From: Epiperipatus broadwayi
Taxonomy: Eukaryota; Onychophora; Udeonychophora; Euonychophora; Peripatidae
DNA: 64,000 nucleotides
Assembly: GCA_028023455.1 (NCBI GenBank)
Contig: JAQFVV010000031.1
Location: 3,968,001-4,032,000, forward strand
Direction: 5' to 3'
Shown: piece after piece, positions 25,885 to 39,074 of the stretch
Position numbering within the stretch: position 1 is the stretch's first letter
Layout of the letters: the number at the start of each line of letters is the position of its first letter
Made by a program: the position numbers and the translations under genes
The notes under the pieces: generated by a model
What the model saw: only the letters and a program-made list of their open reading frames with translations
Databases searched by the model: none
Told to the model about the DNA's origin: nothing

Positions 25885-26970
25885 AATAGTTCATAATTTT
25901 CCATATATGTAAATAAATATACCAAACTTCTTTTTTAAAAAAAAATTGTTTTTTATATGACTATAATAAATATAAAAATACACCCCAATGCTTTGATTAA
26001 AAAAAAATATAAAAAAAACAAACAAACAAATATATAATAATAAATATATTCCAAACAAATTCAGAAACATTAAAAAATATTAAAAAATTATCTTTGCCTC
26101 AACATCTTTTTTATTATAAACAATCTCAACTTAATCACATTTTTTACATTTATAAACCCATCCAAAAATACCCTAAAACATTTAATTAACAAATCTATTT
26201 TTTTTCTTTTCTACTAACATCCTATTTAATTCAGGTTTAATTTCAGTATTGTAAATACATTCTGTTATTATTCTTTCATGGTATGACTATACATTCTAAA
26301 GGTTTTATTTCAAAATCTTTTTGTTTAACTTTATTCATATGATTATAAATAGCAGAATTTCTATCACTTAATGCTGTTTTAATCTAGTTTCTAATTTTTA
26401 TCACTTAAATGCTGTTTTAATCTAGTTTCTAATTTATTTTTTATAGTTCCAACATAAGTAATAAAATTTCTGCTATTTATAATCATATGAATAAATTTAA
26501 ACAAAAAGATTTTGAAATAAACCTTTAGAATGTATAAAGTCATACCACAAAGAATAACAAAGGAATGAATTTACAATACCGAAATTAAACCTGAATTAAA
26601 TAGGATATTAGTAGAAAAGAAAATAATAGATTTGTTAATTAAATGTTTTTAAGGTATTTTTGGATGGGTATATAAACATAAAAAAAATTATTAAGTTGAG
26701 ATTGTTTATATTAGAAAAGGTGTTGAGGTAAAGAGAATTTTTTAGTATTTTTTAATGTTTTTGCATTTGTTTGGAATGAGTGATATTTATTATTATATAT
26801 TTGTATTTTTATTTTATTTTTTAGAGTTCCTTGAAAAAGACTATATTATAAAATAGTCAAAATGTTAGGGTATATTTTAATTTTTATTATAATCATATAA
26901 AAAACAAGTTTTAAAAAGAAGTTTCGTGTATTTATTTACATATATATAAATAATCAAATAGTTTGTTGAT
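25885..26970. mobile_element. Inverted pair of Penelope-like element 3' fragments
   Basis: Two arms of about 460-480 bp, 25885-26365 (minus sense) and 26463-26970 (plus sense), are near reverse complements around a short centre. Read from the centre on the minus strand, the frame gives YVGT followed by LETRLKQHLSD, then (both arms) SAIYNHMNK and KQKDFEI. This is the second half of a GIY-YIG endonuclease, the C-terminal domain of most Penelope-like retroelements. Further out each arm has 'atagtc(a/g)aaa(a/t)gttaggg', a decayed form of the hammerhead-like 3' motif often present in these elements. Head-to-head 5'-truncated copies are a known Penelope-like insertion pattern. The LETRLKQHLSD codons are duplicated in tandem at 26376-26450. 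Confidence 0.7.
26820..26875 (+). ncRNA. Decayed hammerhead-like motif of the Penelope-like arm
   Basis: The sequence ccttgaaaa-agactat-attataaa-atagtc-aaaatgttaggg has a perfect 6-bp stem II (GACTAT/ATAGTC). Its flanks resemble C(U)GAAGA and GAAACGUUA after several substitutions. It would not be catalytic. The other arm has lost most of it. Confidence 0.4.
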
Positions 26971-27992
26971 TGGGAATTCAAATCGAGTTTTAATTTCAGA
27001 AGAAATAGAGTTGCACTGCAATCCATGAATATGATAATTAGAATTTACAATTGTACTGATGCATTAAATTACACAAGACTTATAAGAAACTGAGATGGGA
27101 GACTATTGGTCATAATAATAGATTTTAACAGGAAGAATTGTAAAATGGCATGATTTCAAAACATTACTAATAATGAAATAGACAATGACTATAGAAAAAC
27201 TGTACTATAAGAAATAGAAACAGATATATTAAAATCAGAAAATCACCACAAGTCAATGAAGATTGGCAAGCACTCTATAGATGAAAAAAATTAAAAAAGG
27301 AAGATTAATTGTGCTATATCTCAACATACCTTCAACTAATGGACTAGTCCAGATTACATCTTATCTTGATCAGATTGAGCATCCATCATTATGGACCAAT
27401 AGATATATGAATAGATAACATATTCAATAGCAGAAACAGGCCAATGGGTGATGATACTAGGTGAATCCAATTGTTCATGTTATGGATAGGGATGTGGTTA
27501 TAAATAGTACAGTTGGAGGTAAAGTTAGACAACAATAATTTATTGTCAGAGACCTGAATGGTAGCATGCCCATTGTCCAATTATATGGTTAAAGCAGTGA
27601 GGCAAGTTCACATTAGAACTAAAAACTGCTCTATCTTAAATTAAAAACAATGCAACTCTCACAAAATAGCTGGAAGAGTCTCTGCACCTACACAAGGTAA
27701 GCTGTTACAGTACCCCTGGAAGTTGTAAGTAAATTTAGAAGGGTATTTAAATCCTTATATTAATAGTTGTAAGGCAACTAGATAATGTATCTCATCAATG
27801 GTAGCAGGCAAAAATAACAGAGTTGGGTTTGTTATAAATATGTATTTGTATATTTGTTTTAATTAATAAATAATCGTATTTTTATGAGTTTGTGTTTATC
27901 ATAATCATACATAATCACAACAGATAGAAACAAGTATTATGAAAGAAATGTAAGCAGAAGACAGATAGAAAATGATTTCTGGAAAAATAAGA
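26971..27992. other. Non-coding stretch, partly less A/T-rich
   Basis: About 27310-27790 is richer in G/C (e.g. agagtctctgcacctacacaagg, cagtacccctggaag) and may be an unrecognised repeat. The 63-codon ORF at 27389-27580 (-) has no domain signal. Confidence 0.35.
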
Positions 27993-28100
27993 ACCACTAA
28001 ACATCACCTGATTACCATTCCCTGTGCTTACACAAGCTGTTAAAACAAAGGCAAAACTCTTCACATTAGGTGGCACTACTGTATGAAAAGTTTTGCCACT
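27993..28100. repeat. Solo fragment of the family a element end, with hairpin
   Basis: The first 49 bp (accactaaacatcacctgatt...) match the reverse complement of 13977-13927 and match 11908-11956. They are followed by a 14-bp stem with one mismatch (28050-28063 with 28084-28097, GGCAAAACTCTTCA / TGAAAAGTTTTGCC). Confidence 0.6.
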
Positions 28101-28850
28101 GTTTTAAAAATAAGAAGCCTCAAAAGAAAGAATGTGAGAGACAGTCAGTGGAACAAACGACAAACTCACATATTTTATAATTAATATCAATGATAAAAAC
28201 ATGCATTCTTCTTTTAAATTAATAAATAAATTAATTAATTGATACATTTCTAATTAACTTTTTTTAAATGTTTATTTTAAAAAAATGTAATATAATAGCC
28301 ATATATTCGTTGCGTGTACATCTTAATCTGTGTAACCCGACTATAAAAGCTAGCTAAATGAAAAAAATAATTCAGATATATATAATGGAAATACTTTTTT
28401 AGATTAATTCATTTGTGTCTCACATTCACAAAATAAGTCAAATTTCATTCTCTGGTATTTCATTCATATATACAATAATATGCATTTACAAAATTATTTA
28501 TTCCTTCTTATTCTTTTTTCTGTTCCACTTCAGACATAAAGGCAAACAATAGTATATTGTCTCCAGGAAATTCTTAACAAATGATGATTAATTAATAAAT
28601 ACCTTCAATAATATATTATTCTACAATAATGACCACACCCTTAACCCTTTTAATGCCACGAATTTATAATAATTATTTCAACTTTATTGATAAAAAAATA
28701 TTTAGTAAATATACGCAATAATAAGAATCTTTGGCAGCTTTACAGAGTATTCAAAGTCGATTATCAAGAATCAGAAGTTTGGTGCCAAGTGTTTTAAAAA
28801 ACAACTTTCCTTATGAGGAAATCGATTGATATTTAAAAACAGCAATAATT
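28101..28850. other. A/T-rich non-coding stretch
   Basis: No gene or repeat is recognised. Confidence 0.5.
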
Positions 28851-28854
28851 AATC

Positions 28855-29505
28855 CTATTAATAATTTTTATTAGTCATTCATTAGACCAGAGATTATCCA
28901 CTTAATGAATAACATTTTTGCAGTGGAATTTTCACTATACCACTCTCACGCAAGGGGATACTAGTTTCTATTTGCTTTTAATACCATATGAAGAATTGTA
29001 ATCATAAACATAAACAAAGACTTGTGAAAAAGATCTATGATCCCCACACTTCATGCTAATCTAGCACTCATCAGTTTATCATTGTTCGGTATATATATAA
29101 CAAATTACTGCAGTTTAACTGATGTGTCAAACTTACTGCCTTCACAACTTTCATACACTCCACTTGATGGAAGTATATTAATAATTTTTTATTAGTCATT
29201 TGACTAAAAATTAATGAACAATATTTCTGTAGTGTAATTTTCACTACACACCCTCATACAAGATAGGAACTAGTTTCTATCTGCTTTTAACACCCTGTGG
29301 AGGATATAATCATAAACATATGATCGAAGATATGTGAAAAAGATGTATAGTCCCCAACATGCATATTATGTGCTGAACCAGTTCTCCATTATTTGGCCCA
29401 GATCATAATCACTTACATATATTTTTATCATTTGTTCAATATATATAGATAACCAATTACCATAGTTTAATTGATGTGTCACAGTTACTATTCTCACAAC
29501 TTTGA
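28855..29505 (+). repeat. Two diverged direct repeats of about 320 bp
   Basis: The unit starting ataatttttattagtcatt at 28858 recurs at about 29180. Shared blocks include attttcactac/t, actagtttctat-tgctttta, atcataaacata, gtgaaaaagat, and the stretch from gttc(g/a)(g/a)tatatatat to tgatgtgtca. Each ends in a TATA-like stretch and tcacaacttt. They could be a tandem duplication or closely spaced LTR-like copies. Confidence 0.7.
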
Positions 29506-29526
29506 CACCAATCTTGGTGAAATTAT

Positions 29527-29721
29527 GTGAAACTCTTAGATGAGTCTAGACAATATATCAACAATATAATAGATGTTGAAAATGTTGGAGAAAATAAAAC
29601 AATTATAATAGTAACATCACATTTAGAACCAAGTGTAGTATTAAAAGAAACCAAAAAATTATTGAGTTTGAATTTAGTTAAAGAAACTAAAATATATCCT
29701 TTACAAGGTAAACTTTTATAA
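29527..29721 (+). CDS. Unrecognised 64-codon ORF after the direct repeats
   Basis: The frame starts 22 bp right of the second direct repeat and reads KLLDESRQYINNIIDV...NKTIIIVTSHLEPSVVL...ETKKLLSLNLVKETKI. Its balanced, charged composition is unlike the hydrophobic A/T noise ORFs of this window. No splice acceptor is obvious and no family is recognised. Being right after a repeat pair, it may be the beginning of a decayed element's protein; the sequence after it up to about 30300 is A-rich and full of stops. Confidence 0.25.
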   Translation: MKLLDESRQYINNIIDVENVGENKTIIIVTSHLEPSVVLKETKKLLSLNLVKETKIYPLQGKLL

Positions 29722-29949
29722 TGATATTTATTGAAGAGAAAGTCCAAATTCAGGCATCCACAAATCCAAGTAGTGATGCAGAAGAAATTTTACAAAATAA
29801 ATGTTGCTGCTTAAATATTAAAAGCAGGAATAATGAAGAAAATTAAAAATAGAACTACTCCACACTGTAATGTCTATAAAAGAAAAAGTCTGATTGGTCT
29901 TGACAAATCATTAAGTTGCACTGCCAATATGAAGAATGAAAAAGAAAAA

Positions 29950-32735
29950 GAGAAAAAATAAAATGAAATATTTACTCCAGAATGAAGAGAATATTAGATT
30001 TTTTGAGTCATTTCAAATGATATTTCCACCACTAAAGAAATATCTGGAGAGAGGTAAAACATAATTCTATAAAAATAAAGGATGTTTTATTCTCTGTTGA
30101 CCCTGAATATATTAAAAAAAAAAAATGTTTTAAGAAAAAATGAAATGATATACTGAATTAAAAGATAAAATATATGACAATATCAAAAGTGATATTAAAA
30201 TTAATACAAAGAAAAATTACCAGCTTGCTAGAAAATAAAAATGACTTTTATGAATAATATTGCAAAAAAAAATAATTTTTTTTTAAAAGTGGCAATCATT
30301 TAAGCGATAAATAGATAGTGTCAACAGCTATGAAACATGTGACCAGAATGGATTAATTTATTTCTGTAAAGAATGAGGGACAAAAAAATTCTACATTGTT
30401 TAGATATATTTTACTTCCAGTGATGTATTGGGATTTGGTCATGTACATGAAGCTCTACATTGTCATGTGACATTTTGAAGTGGATATTGTTTCAGGTGCT
30501 GCCACATTTTGTTCAAGTGCTTTATTTGCCCACCTATAAGGCTCAGAGGAAACAAGGTGTCATTTGAGTGTTTGTTGAATTTATCAGCTCTAAAACTCAA
30601 AGAAAGCAAAGCTTTATTTTCAAATGTTATATCCATCAGCATCTAAGACTCATAACAGACAAAGACTTATATTTGATTTTTGATATGTTGTGAATAATTT
30701 AACAGAAGTCAAATTGAGATAATCCTTCTATTGTTCATACTTCAGTGTATATCTTAAATGTCCTATGGTCAGATTTTTTATAAATCCTACAGTTAAAATC
30801 CTAATCATTCTTTATACAGTTAAACAACAAGCAAATCTCTCAACAGCAAAATCATGAATATATGTATTCTATAAAACATTATTTATAAAAATTACTAAAA
30901 TTAAAATATAATTTGAGAAATAAATTAATTTTTTTTTATTAAGCATACAAATGAAAAATGAAAAGTTATATTGTCTCATTATGACATTTTAAAGGGATGG
31001 GATTTGTAACTATAAGTAATCTGATCACAACTCAGATTATTTATATTACAAAGTTGATAAAAATGTGTAAACTGCTATGTGTATATGTCACTTGAATAAA
31101 TTGCCTAAAAAATTAAAAGAAAAGTTAGTTTACACATTTAATCATATTATTAAACATTTTATAAATTAACTTTGTAATATGTAAAAAACTTAATGATAAA
31201 TTGCACTGCAAAGGAAGAAAAAATATTATTTTAATGTATGCAAAAAATTTGAATTGTGTAGTTTATAAAAATCTGAAGCATTTTCAACTCTTTTTAGTTT
31301 GCCTTTTGTTAAATAAAGTTTTTAATAAAATCCACCACATTTTAAAAGCAGATTTGATGGCAAAACTCAATATGATATTAAAATTTTGGAGTTAATATTT
31401 TAAAAGTTATCATTTAAAATGTCAATGTTGGCAACAATTTTTTTCTTCCTATTGCCAACTTATGTAAATAAAGAAAATTTTTTTTTCTTTCGATCACTTA
31501 TGTATCAAATCATAATATAATAGCTGTAAATTTGCTTCCACAATATATTGTAAAGAGAATAAAGAAAATGTTTTCCAAAAAATATGTTGTAAGAAAACAG
31601 GTCAAATCTTGTAACTAACTGGTGATAAATTCATTATTAGGAAAACATGTTGTTGAACAATATTAGATAGGGTATAAATAGTCCAGTCCATGTCAAAAAA
31701 GCCAGTCTACTTTAATTATTTGAAGACTCATATCAAGAAGCAGTGTTGCAGTGATTCCATGATGAAGAGAAAAACTGCTGATTAAAACTGTTTTACCCTG
31801 TAACTTGAATAGCTGTATCTTGCTGATTATTTCTTAATAATTTTCAGTTGGATTCAGAAATATCACTGAAGTTTGCCAAAATCAGTCACTGCCTGCCTTA
31901 ATAATGCTGTGAAGGAAGAAATAAACCTCCTTTAGGATTATTTAAGTTGTATTGATACTATACCCTATGTAACATCACCAATGCAGTTGCCTTTTCTTTC
32001 TAACATCGCCAGTGCCCCCCCCCCCCAAAAGAACTACCATTTTTATGGAAATTAATGAAGACAATCATAAACACATTAAAAGAACAATATCTACAGAAAA
32101 CTATTTTTGGAACTATTTAAATATTTCACTGGTAAGATCTTACTTATCATTATAGATATTATAAGATATTAAACTTAAACATAAAAAATCTTTTATTACC
32201 TTCATATTTCATATTTTGTATTCACATTAATAGTTGTGAGTATATACACAACAGTTTTTATTGTTAATAAATTGTTATTTTTTTATTAATCCATTTAGTA
32301 TGTACTTGCATATTAAACTTATTCCATACATAATGCTTTTAACATTCAATATGCTTATAATATCCACAACCCTGAGAAACCATTCAATTCATTGGGAGAT
32401 ATCCAGATAAATAATATGATCAGGCATTTTAACTTTTCCAAAAGCAAATTTTCTCTTAAGAAGGTTTGGTATCATAAAGTTTCATTTTTTTATTGAAAAT
32501 TAGAAAAACAAATTAAAAATACTTTTGGAGGACTTATATTATAAATCATCATCATCACATGATTTAATAATATTATATATATCTAAAATCATTTTATTCG
32601 AATTTTATTAAAGATTCAACTTTCATATTTGTTTGATTCAAGATTTATGGTACATATTTAATATATCATTGTATATATTTGGTTCTTAGTTCAAATCCAT
32701 TTACCATTAAATATTTATCCTTACAATATATATGT
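29950..32735. other. A/T-rich non-coding stretch
   Basis: No gene was seen. It contains poly-A/T runs and a C9 tract at about 32016. Confidence 0.5.
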
Positions 32736-32870
32736 AAATTGAAATAAATTGAGATACTGCAGAACCTCACTGCATTCATTAAAATACGTATACGATAGCC
32801 AATCAGAATGTCGTATACGTATTTTAACGAATGCAGTAAGGTTCTGCAGTATCTCAATTTATTTTAATTT
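32736..32870. mobile_element. Compact foldback hairpin with 60-bp arms
   Basis: Arms 32736-32795 and 32811-32870 are reverse complements with three mismatches and a 15-bp spacer (TAGCCAATCAGAATG). The arms hold GAGATACTGCAGAACCT and ATACGTATACGA. As RNA this would be a very long hairpin. It is most likely a small MITE; near-identity of the arms means either young age or gene conversion. Confidence 0.85.
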
Positions 32871-33059
32871 TAAATTATCTGCACTTTGCAAATTAAAATA
32901 TTATTTAATATATATGTAAGTATCAGTTCACATTCATTTCTTTAGTTTGATTACTAAATCTTGCTTTCTTTGGACTTTATTCTTACTAATTGTTTTTCAA
33001 TAAAAGCCCAAAGAAAGCATGATCCATTATGATTCACAAATATTTCTAAATCAATGTAT

Positions 33060-33545
33060 TTTACTTATGTCTTATTATTTGAAGTATGCTAGGTTATCAT
33101 CATCATCACCATCATTTTCAATTGTTATTGATCCACTTCTTAATAAAGATCTCAGCAAGTTTAATATAGTTGTTCTAAACCATAGCCTCTCTTCTCTACA
33201 TCAAACCAGAAAACTTTTTTATTTTATCAATCAATCTCACATATAGTCTCTTTTTAAGTCTTTTACAATCTCTTGGGATTTAATTTAAAACATCAACTGA
33301 CTATATATTATCATCTCTTCTATCATTATGTTTTCTCACTAATGTATATCATTTTCAATCTCTTCTTTTTATTCCTAATATAAACTTCACCATACTTTAC
33401 TTTTCTGTTAAGTGTCCCAAGTTTCAGATCCATACATAAGAACTGGTAAAATATATGTATTAAAAACTTTCTTTTCAAACACAGGCACATTTCCTTTACT
33501 AGGATGCAAGTGTTACAATAAATCCATGTGGCTAGTATAATCAAA
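33060..33545 (-). pseudogene. LINE 3' end, reverse-transcriptase tail
   Basis: On the minus strand, about 33480-33400 reads VFNTYILPVLMYGSETWDT, the conserved Y-G-x-E-T-W region after the RT palm of many APE LINEs. About 33290-33200 reads CKRLKKRLYVRLIDKI, a decayed form of the G-R-P-x-x-R-W-x-D block near the protein end. The 3' end has a TGATGATGATGA-type tail (33097-33112). Stops interrupt it. The same 3' segment recurs at 43990-44215. Confidence 0.7.
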
Positions 33546-33689
33546 CATGTTCATAAAAAATAGAGACTAAATAATAAATTGAAGTATTGGTGCTTATTTA
33601 TTAACACTGAATATGAGAAATTTCAGTGAGGGTCTAAAGTGCTGAGTAGTTAAATAAATGGTATGGTCTTCAATTCAAATTTGAAGCCA

Positions 33690-33982
33690 CAAAGACATTA
33701 GATATTTGGCTATTTATCTTTGAAAATAATTTAACTATGTTGTTTCCAAATGTGATAATAGCTTTAAATATTTTATTAACAATACCATTAACAGGTGCTT
33801 TTTGCGAAAGATCCTTTTCAAAATTAAAATTAATAAAAAATCATTTACAATTAAATATGTTTAAAAAAAGATTTTTAAAAATATCCATATTAAGAATAGA
33901 CAATGAAATATGTAGCAAATTTGATTTAGGAGATATCACAAAAGATTTTTCTGTAATAAAAGTGAGAAGAAAATATTTATAA
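33690..33982 (+). pseudogene. hAT transposase C-terminal dimerisation fragment
   Basis: The open run reads FPNVIIALNILLTIPLTGAF, CERSFSKLKLIKNHLQ, FKKRFLKISILRID and a short FDLGDITKDFS stretch, ending at TAA 33980. The FPN-x(6)-L-x-x-P-x-x-x-x-x-x-ERSFSKLK block is the hallmark of the hAT C-terminal dimerisation domain (also in domesticated ZMYM/ZBED-like proteins). The frame extends upstream to about 33700 (IWLFIFENNLTM). The DDE-type catalytic part is absent, so this is a truncated copy, although its frame is intact over 90 codons. A terminal exon of a domesticated gene is possible, but no acceptor is evident. Confidence 0.8.
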
Positions 33983-36900
33983 AAAATATAGAAAAATATG
34001 GACTTTTTCAATATTTGTGCTTTTTCTTTATTTTATTATATATTCTTCTTAATTATAATAAAATAATTTGTAGTGTCTTATTGTACTTTGGGATCTTTTA
34101 ATTTTTAATCGAAGAGGACACAAAATTTTGCACCAAGATGGTGCAAAATTACGTAATGGTTCTATTTAATACTAATTTTTATGAAATATGGATATTATAC
34201 AATAAATCAATTCCTCTAGGAATTTTTTATTTTATATTTATCTTGCTATTCAAAGCCATGTCTGGTAAAAGCAGAAGGCCAATTTTCTAGAACGTGGTTA
34301 CTAAATTTTAAGTGTGCTGATATTTAGTGTCCATCTATTTTATTTATTATTTATTTTAAGATTTCTGGAGTTAAAAGATATTGTTAGTATTGATTAAAAG
34401 GTATTTCTAAGATAGTTATAATATCTATAACTGACCCCAGTGTGTACTCACTCTTCAGACATGTACAGAATAATAAGAGAAAATTGATATGCTTAAAGAT
34501 ATTTGCAAAAATTCATCAAAAACTTTTTGAAAAAATTTGAGCACTTTATGACGACATAAGAAATCTTTTAACTGTTTTAGTATTTATGCTACCCATGATA
34601 TGGTTAAAAAGTAGTGTGCTTCAGCAAGGCATTTATATTTAATGCCTTTAGTAAAGATGTTGAAATTATCAGCAGATAAGTACTGAAGTAAATCATTGCA
34701 CTACGATTATGTAGGCATTTTTATGGCTATACATAATATTTTGAAAAAGATTAAATCATGTAATTGTAAATAATAAGTACATAGCAGTAATTTATATAAT
34801 CATGTTTAATATTTGAATGTCTTTAACAAATATGTGTATCATTTTATATTCTTTTTACCATACTACAGTTTCATTTATATTTCTAAAAATAAATAAAGCA
34901 ATAATTGGGGAAAGGATTTTAATAACAAATATTATCTGATAAATTTGTTTATTCATAATATAAATATTACTCTTCAAATTGATTTTTTTAAAATTAGTTA
35001 TTTAAATTATTTACATATTGGCTGAAACTTAAGTATTAAACTTGTATTTAATGTTGATAATGTTCAATCTAAATTTGTCCTTGAAACTCAAACTGGCAAT
35101 TAATTGAATGGATAATATTTTAATCAAACGATGAAACTTTAGACATAAATCTCATCAATCTTGAAAAATTCTTCAAAATGTAATATTTTTTACTATATTA
35201 AAAAAAAATCTCATTATCATCAAATCATTAGTTTTCATCTTGTCATGTTAGTTTCAACTAAATTTTGATAAGTCTGGAAAATCAGATGACTTTTAAAACA
35301 CTTTACTCCGGCATTGTTTTTTCGAACTAAAATGTCAGAAAACATTTTGTTCTATTTGGGTGCTGATTTTATAAATTTGGTTTTTGAACATAATAATTTA
35401 AATTGTAAAGTTTATTGTGAATAAATTATTTAACTACTTTATCAACATCCTCTGTTAATGATTTTAAAAATTGAAACAATATGAAAGCATTTAGAAACTG
35501 CCATCCTGCATTAAAATTTCAAAATATCTCAAGAGTAATGAAAGGAAAACTGCATTTATTTATTTATTTTTAAAAAAGTAAAATCACATTTTCAAAAGAA
35601 ATATCCAAGTGACACCATAAACTTCAAAAAGAAAAGAAAAAAAAATTTCTTATTACCATTATATATAAACATTTTTCACCATTTATAATCATCGGTTTCA
35701 AAAGTAAAAGAAAACAATGCTTTCCAGTTTGTTTTTCATTATTCAAAAAAAAAAAAAAGTTAATGAAATTAGTTAACTCATTAAATGTAGACACTAATTT
35801 GAAATGTTAATGTCAACATTTAGGCAAAGCTTTGCTTGGATGTGGAATTATGATGAACATAAAATTGATTTCTGAATAGTATTGTGGAGATAAAAATATA
35901 TATTTTGTTTATTCTAAAGCAGCCTTCACTATTGGAAAATCTTGAATCAAAGATAACGGTAATTTAAATCTGCAAGAAAATACACCTTTATAATTTTATA
36001 AACAAAGTAGATATATACTTTTTGTACCATTTTTAAATGAATTTGTTTTCATCTTGAAATTATCTTTTTTCGGTATATTTATCTAAAAAAAACTTACTTT
36101 TGACAGGATTTTTGGACACAAAATATTAACATGATTGAAGATTTAGAACTGATATTCATAACTTTAATTTTTTGCTGAATATTCTCCAATGCTGTAAAGT
36201 AAGTCAAAAACCTTCAAATAACACAAAGAAAAAAGCTCTTATCCCACCCCCAAATATAAAAAATCAATAAGAATAAATTGCTTATTAGATTTAAAAGTTT
36301 GAGAGGTTTTGTATACTTCTTTACTAGCTTTTTTCTACAGTCTGAAAATCCATATATAAATACTTCTACAGCCCATTTATTAGGATATTTAAAAAAAACA
36401 AAAAAACAGATGCATTTTCATTTAATAACATTATTTTGCTGAAATCACTTCATCAAAGTTTAATTCTATAAGTAATTTGTTTATTCTTTTATTATTTTTT
36501 GCCTATACTGTATTAATAATTAACCTTTTTTTAAATGCAGTAAGTTATTACATACTTTTATTTTAAAAGTGCACTGGACTTTAATTTTTTTATAAAGTTC
36601 TATTTTTTTGCCTTCATCTGATAGTTTTTGTTTGCTTTATGTAATTCTGGAACATTATTTACAACAACAACAAAACAAATAAACAAAAGCAACCATATTA
36701 ATTGTGATATTTACATGACTTACACAACGTCCAATTATTTTTTTTATCTTACTTTAAATTCAAATTCCTAAAATAATTCTCATTAGAAAGGTAGTTTTTC
36801 CATGCATTTTTACCACTGCTAATCTCCTTAGTGTCACCAAATAACCTAAAAATTACTATGATATTTTAATTTGACATTCTAATTTTTTAATATGATATTA

Positions 36901-39074
36901 CAAAATTTTAATCATATCACAAATAATAATAAAATCAAATATTTTTAATTATCTACACTTCCAATACAAAATGATAATGCTTACACAAAAATCCTTCCTA
37001 TAATTTTTTTCAATAATTGGATGTGATTTATTGTTTATAACTAGTTTTAAATTTTACTACTAACTTTTGAAGACTATTGAAAACATATACCATTTGTCCT
37101 TCCAAGTAATTGAAAATCTTATTTTATAAATAATAACTGATTCATTCTTTTTTATTTTAACAATTTCATCAATCGATCTTATTTCTTGAATAGAAAACAT
37201 CATTAATCCAAAATTAGATTTTTATTCAATTTTTTAGCTTCACCTTTTCAATCATATTTTGATGATGGAAAGAGGTATTAATATTTCACTAATAATATCA
37301 AGCTGAATCACGTTGTTGTTAATCATTCATTTAATCTTTTTTTTCCTAACTTCATATCACTTAAACAAATTTTGTGTATGTGTATGCGTGCAATGACATT
37401 AGCTACAATTTTTGACACCTACGGAAAATTTCCAAAAGAATGCCTTAAATTTATATATAAAATTTAAAAAATCTATAAAATCAGGGATCCATACACATTA
37501 TGATTTTATTGTATAAAAATAACTTTATTTTAGTTACTTATTATTTCCATTTCAATATTCCACTCCCCCATTTTTTTTATTCTTTAACAACAGATGTAAA
37601 AGATTAAAATCAGAGTATTTAATATTTCAATTTGATTTTTATAATCTTTTACCTCCCTCTAAAAAACTTTGTGATTCATTATTTTTCTCTGAGTTTTGAG
37701 TATTATAATATTTTCTTCATTTTCTTGTAGTCAATTATTTGAATCTAATTATATATATAGTCTAAACAGTCATATAGTTTAAATAAAATATTTAAAACTA
37801 ACAATTTTTCATATCCTTTTAATAAGTACTCAGAAGCAATCATATTTCAAACTAGAAAACTATCTAACCAGCATCTTCTACAAATTTCATGATAATTGGT
37901 GTCTTGGCTGAAAAAAAATTAAATAGTTAGTCATTCGGCAGATCATGTGATGTTCCAGCACTAGAAATGACAAGTTGAGCTTTTAAAAATCTTTAATTCT
38001 TGTCTATAACACTGTTCTAAATCTTACTGACAAAAATAATTGAATAGTTGTGTAAAACATTACTGCAATTATTCCAGTTAATTAAAATTATCTTATTTCC
38101 TCTCACCATGGTGTATCATCATAAATAACTTAGTTGTGAGCTGATAGCTAATGCTGTTAATTACTTGTCTATACTTGCTAATCAAGACTATCTCTTAACT
38201 ACTTATCTGATAATTAATTATTAGTTAACAAAGTTAAATCAAAATAACCAAAGCCATTGTACAGTTTAATAACACAACCCTTAAATTAATGTTATTAACT
38301 TTGACCTCCAGTTTTTTGTCAGTTAACTTTAAAAAATTGAACCTTGTAACTATTGTTTTAACATTAATCATTTAATAAAAAACATAATTACTTCAATGAA
38401 TATAGCATGTTGTTATTCACATATATTATAAAAATGATACAATCTTTATAGAATTTTGTTAAATGAAAAGCTTATGTGATAACGAAATTCTAGCATTCAA
38501 ATAAGAAAAGAACAAAAATTTATTTTATTTTATTTTTATTTTACATTTTCTTTTTACAAAAAAAAAGATGGGAATGTGAATTAAAATTGAAAGTCAATTA
38601 CCAAAAGATAAATAATTTTTTGATAGAATTCGTATACTGTATAATTAATAAATTAGTGAATTTACTAATAATATATATTTAATTTAGCATTTAGAATACT
38701 AGCTGATTCATGTAAGGCTTAAAATAAGATTATAATTGTTTCTGCTTTACTTAGACAAATAATTGTTTTTTGTTTCTTATTTATAGTATATGTTTGGTAT
38801 TACATAATCTGTTTAAGCAGTTAATCATATCATGTGTTTAGTATTATTTTAATAGGGGATCACAGATTAACTTATTCACATTTTAAAATTAAATAAATTT
38901 TTAAAAGGTGTTTGCATAAAATTCTGGTTCTATTCTGACATGGTGAATAAGTGTTTAAATCTCTAGTATGCCTAATGAAACTAATTTGTTATTAAAACTT
39001 GTGTAAGATGAAAGATTGGTCTATTTATTTTACATTGTGTAGTTTGAATTTATTAAATATGCTATTTATATATA
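33983..39074. other. Long A/T-rich stretch without genes
   Basis: No ORF over 60 codons, RNA gene or shared repeat was recognised over 5 kb. Poly-A/T runs are frequent (e.g. 35744-35757). Confidence 0.55.
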
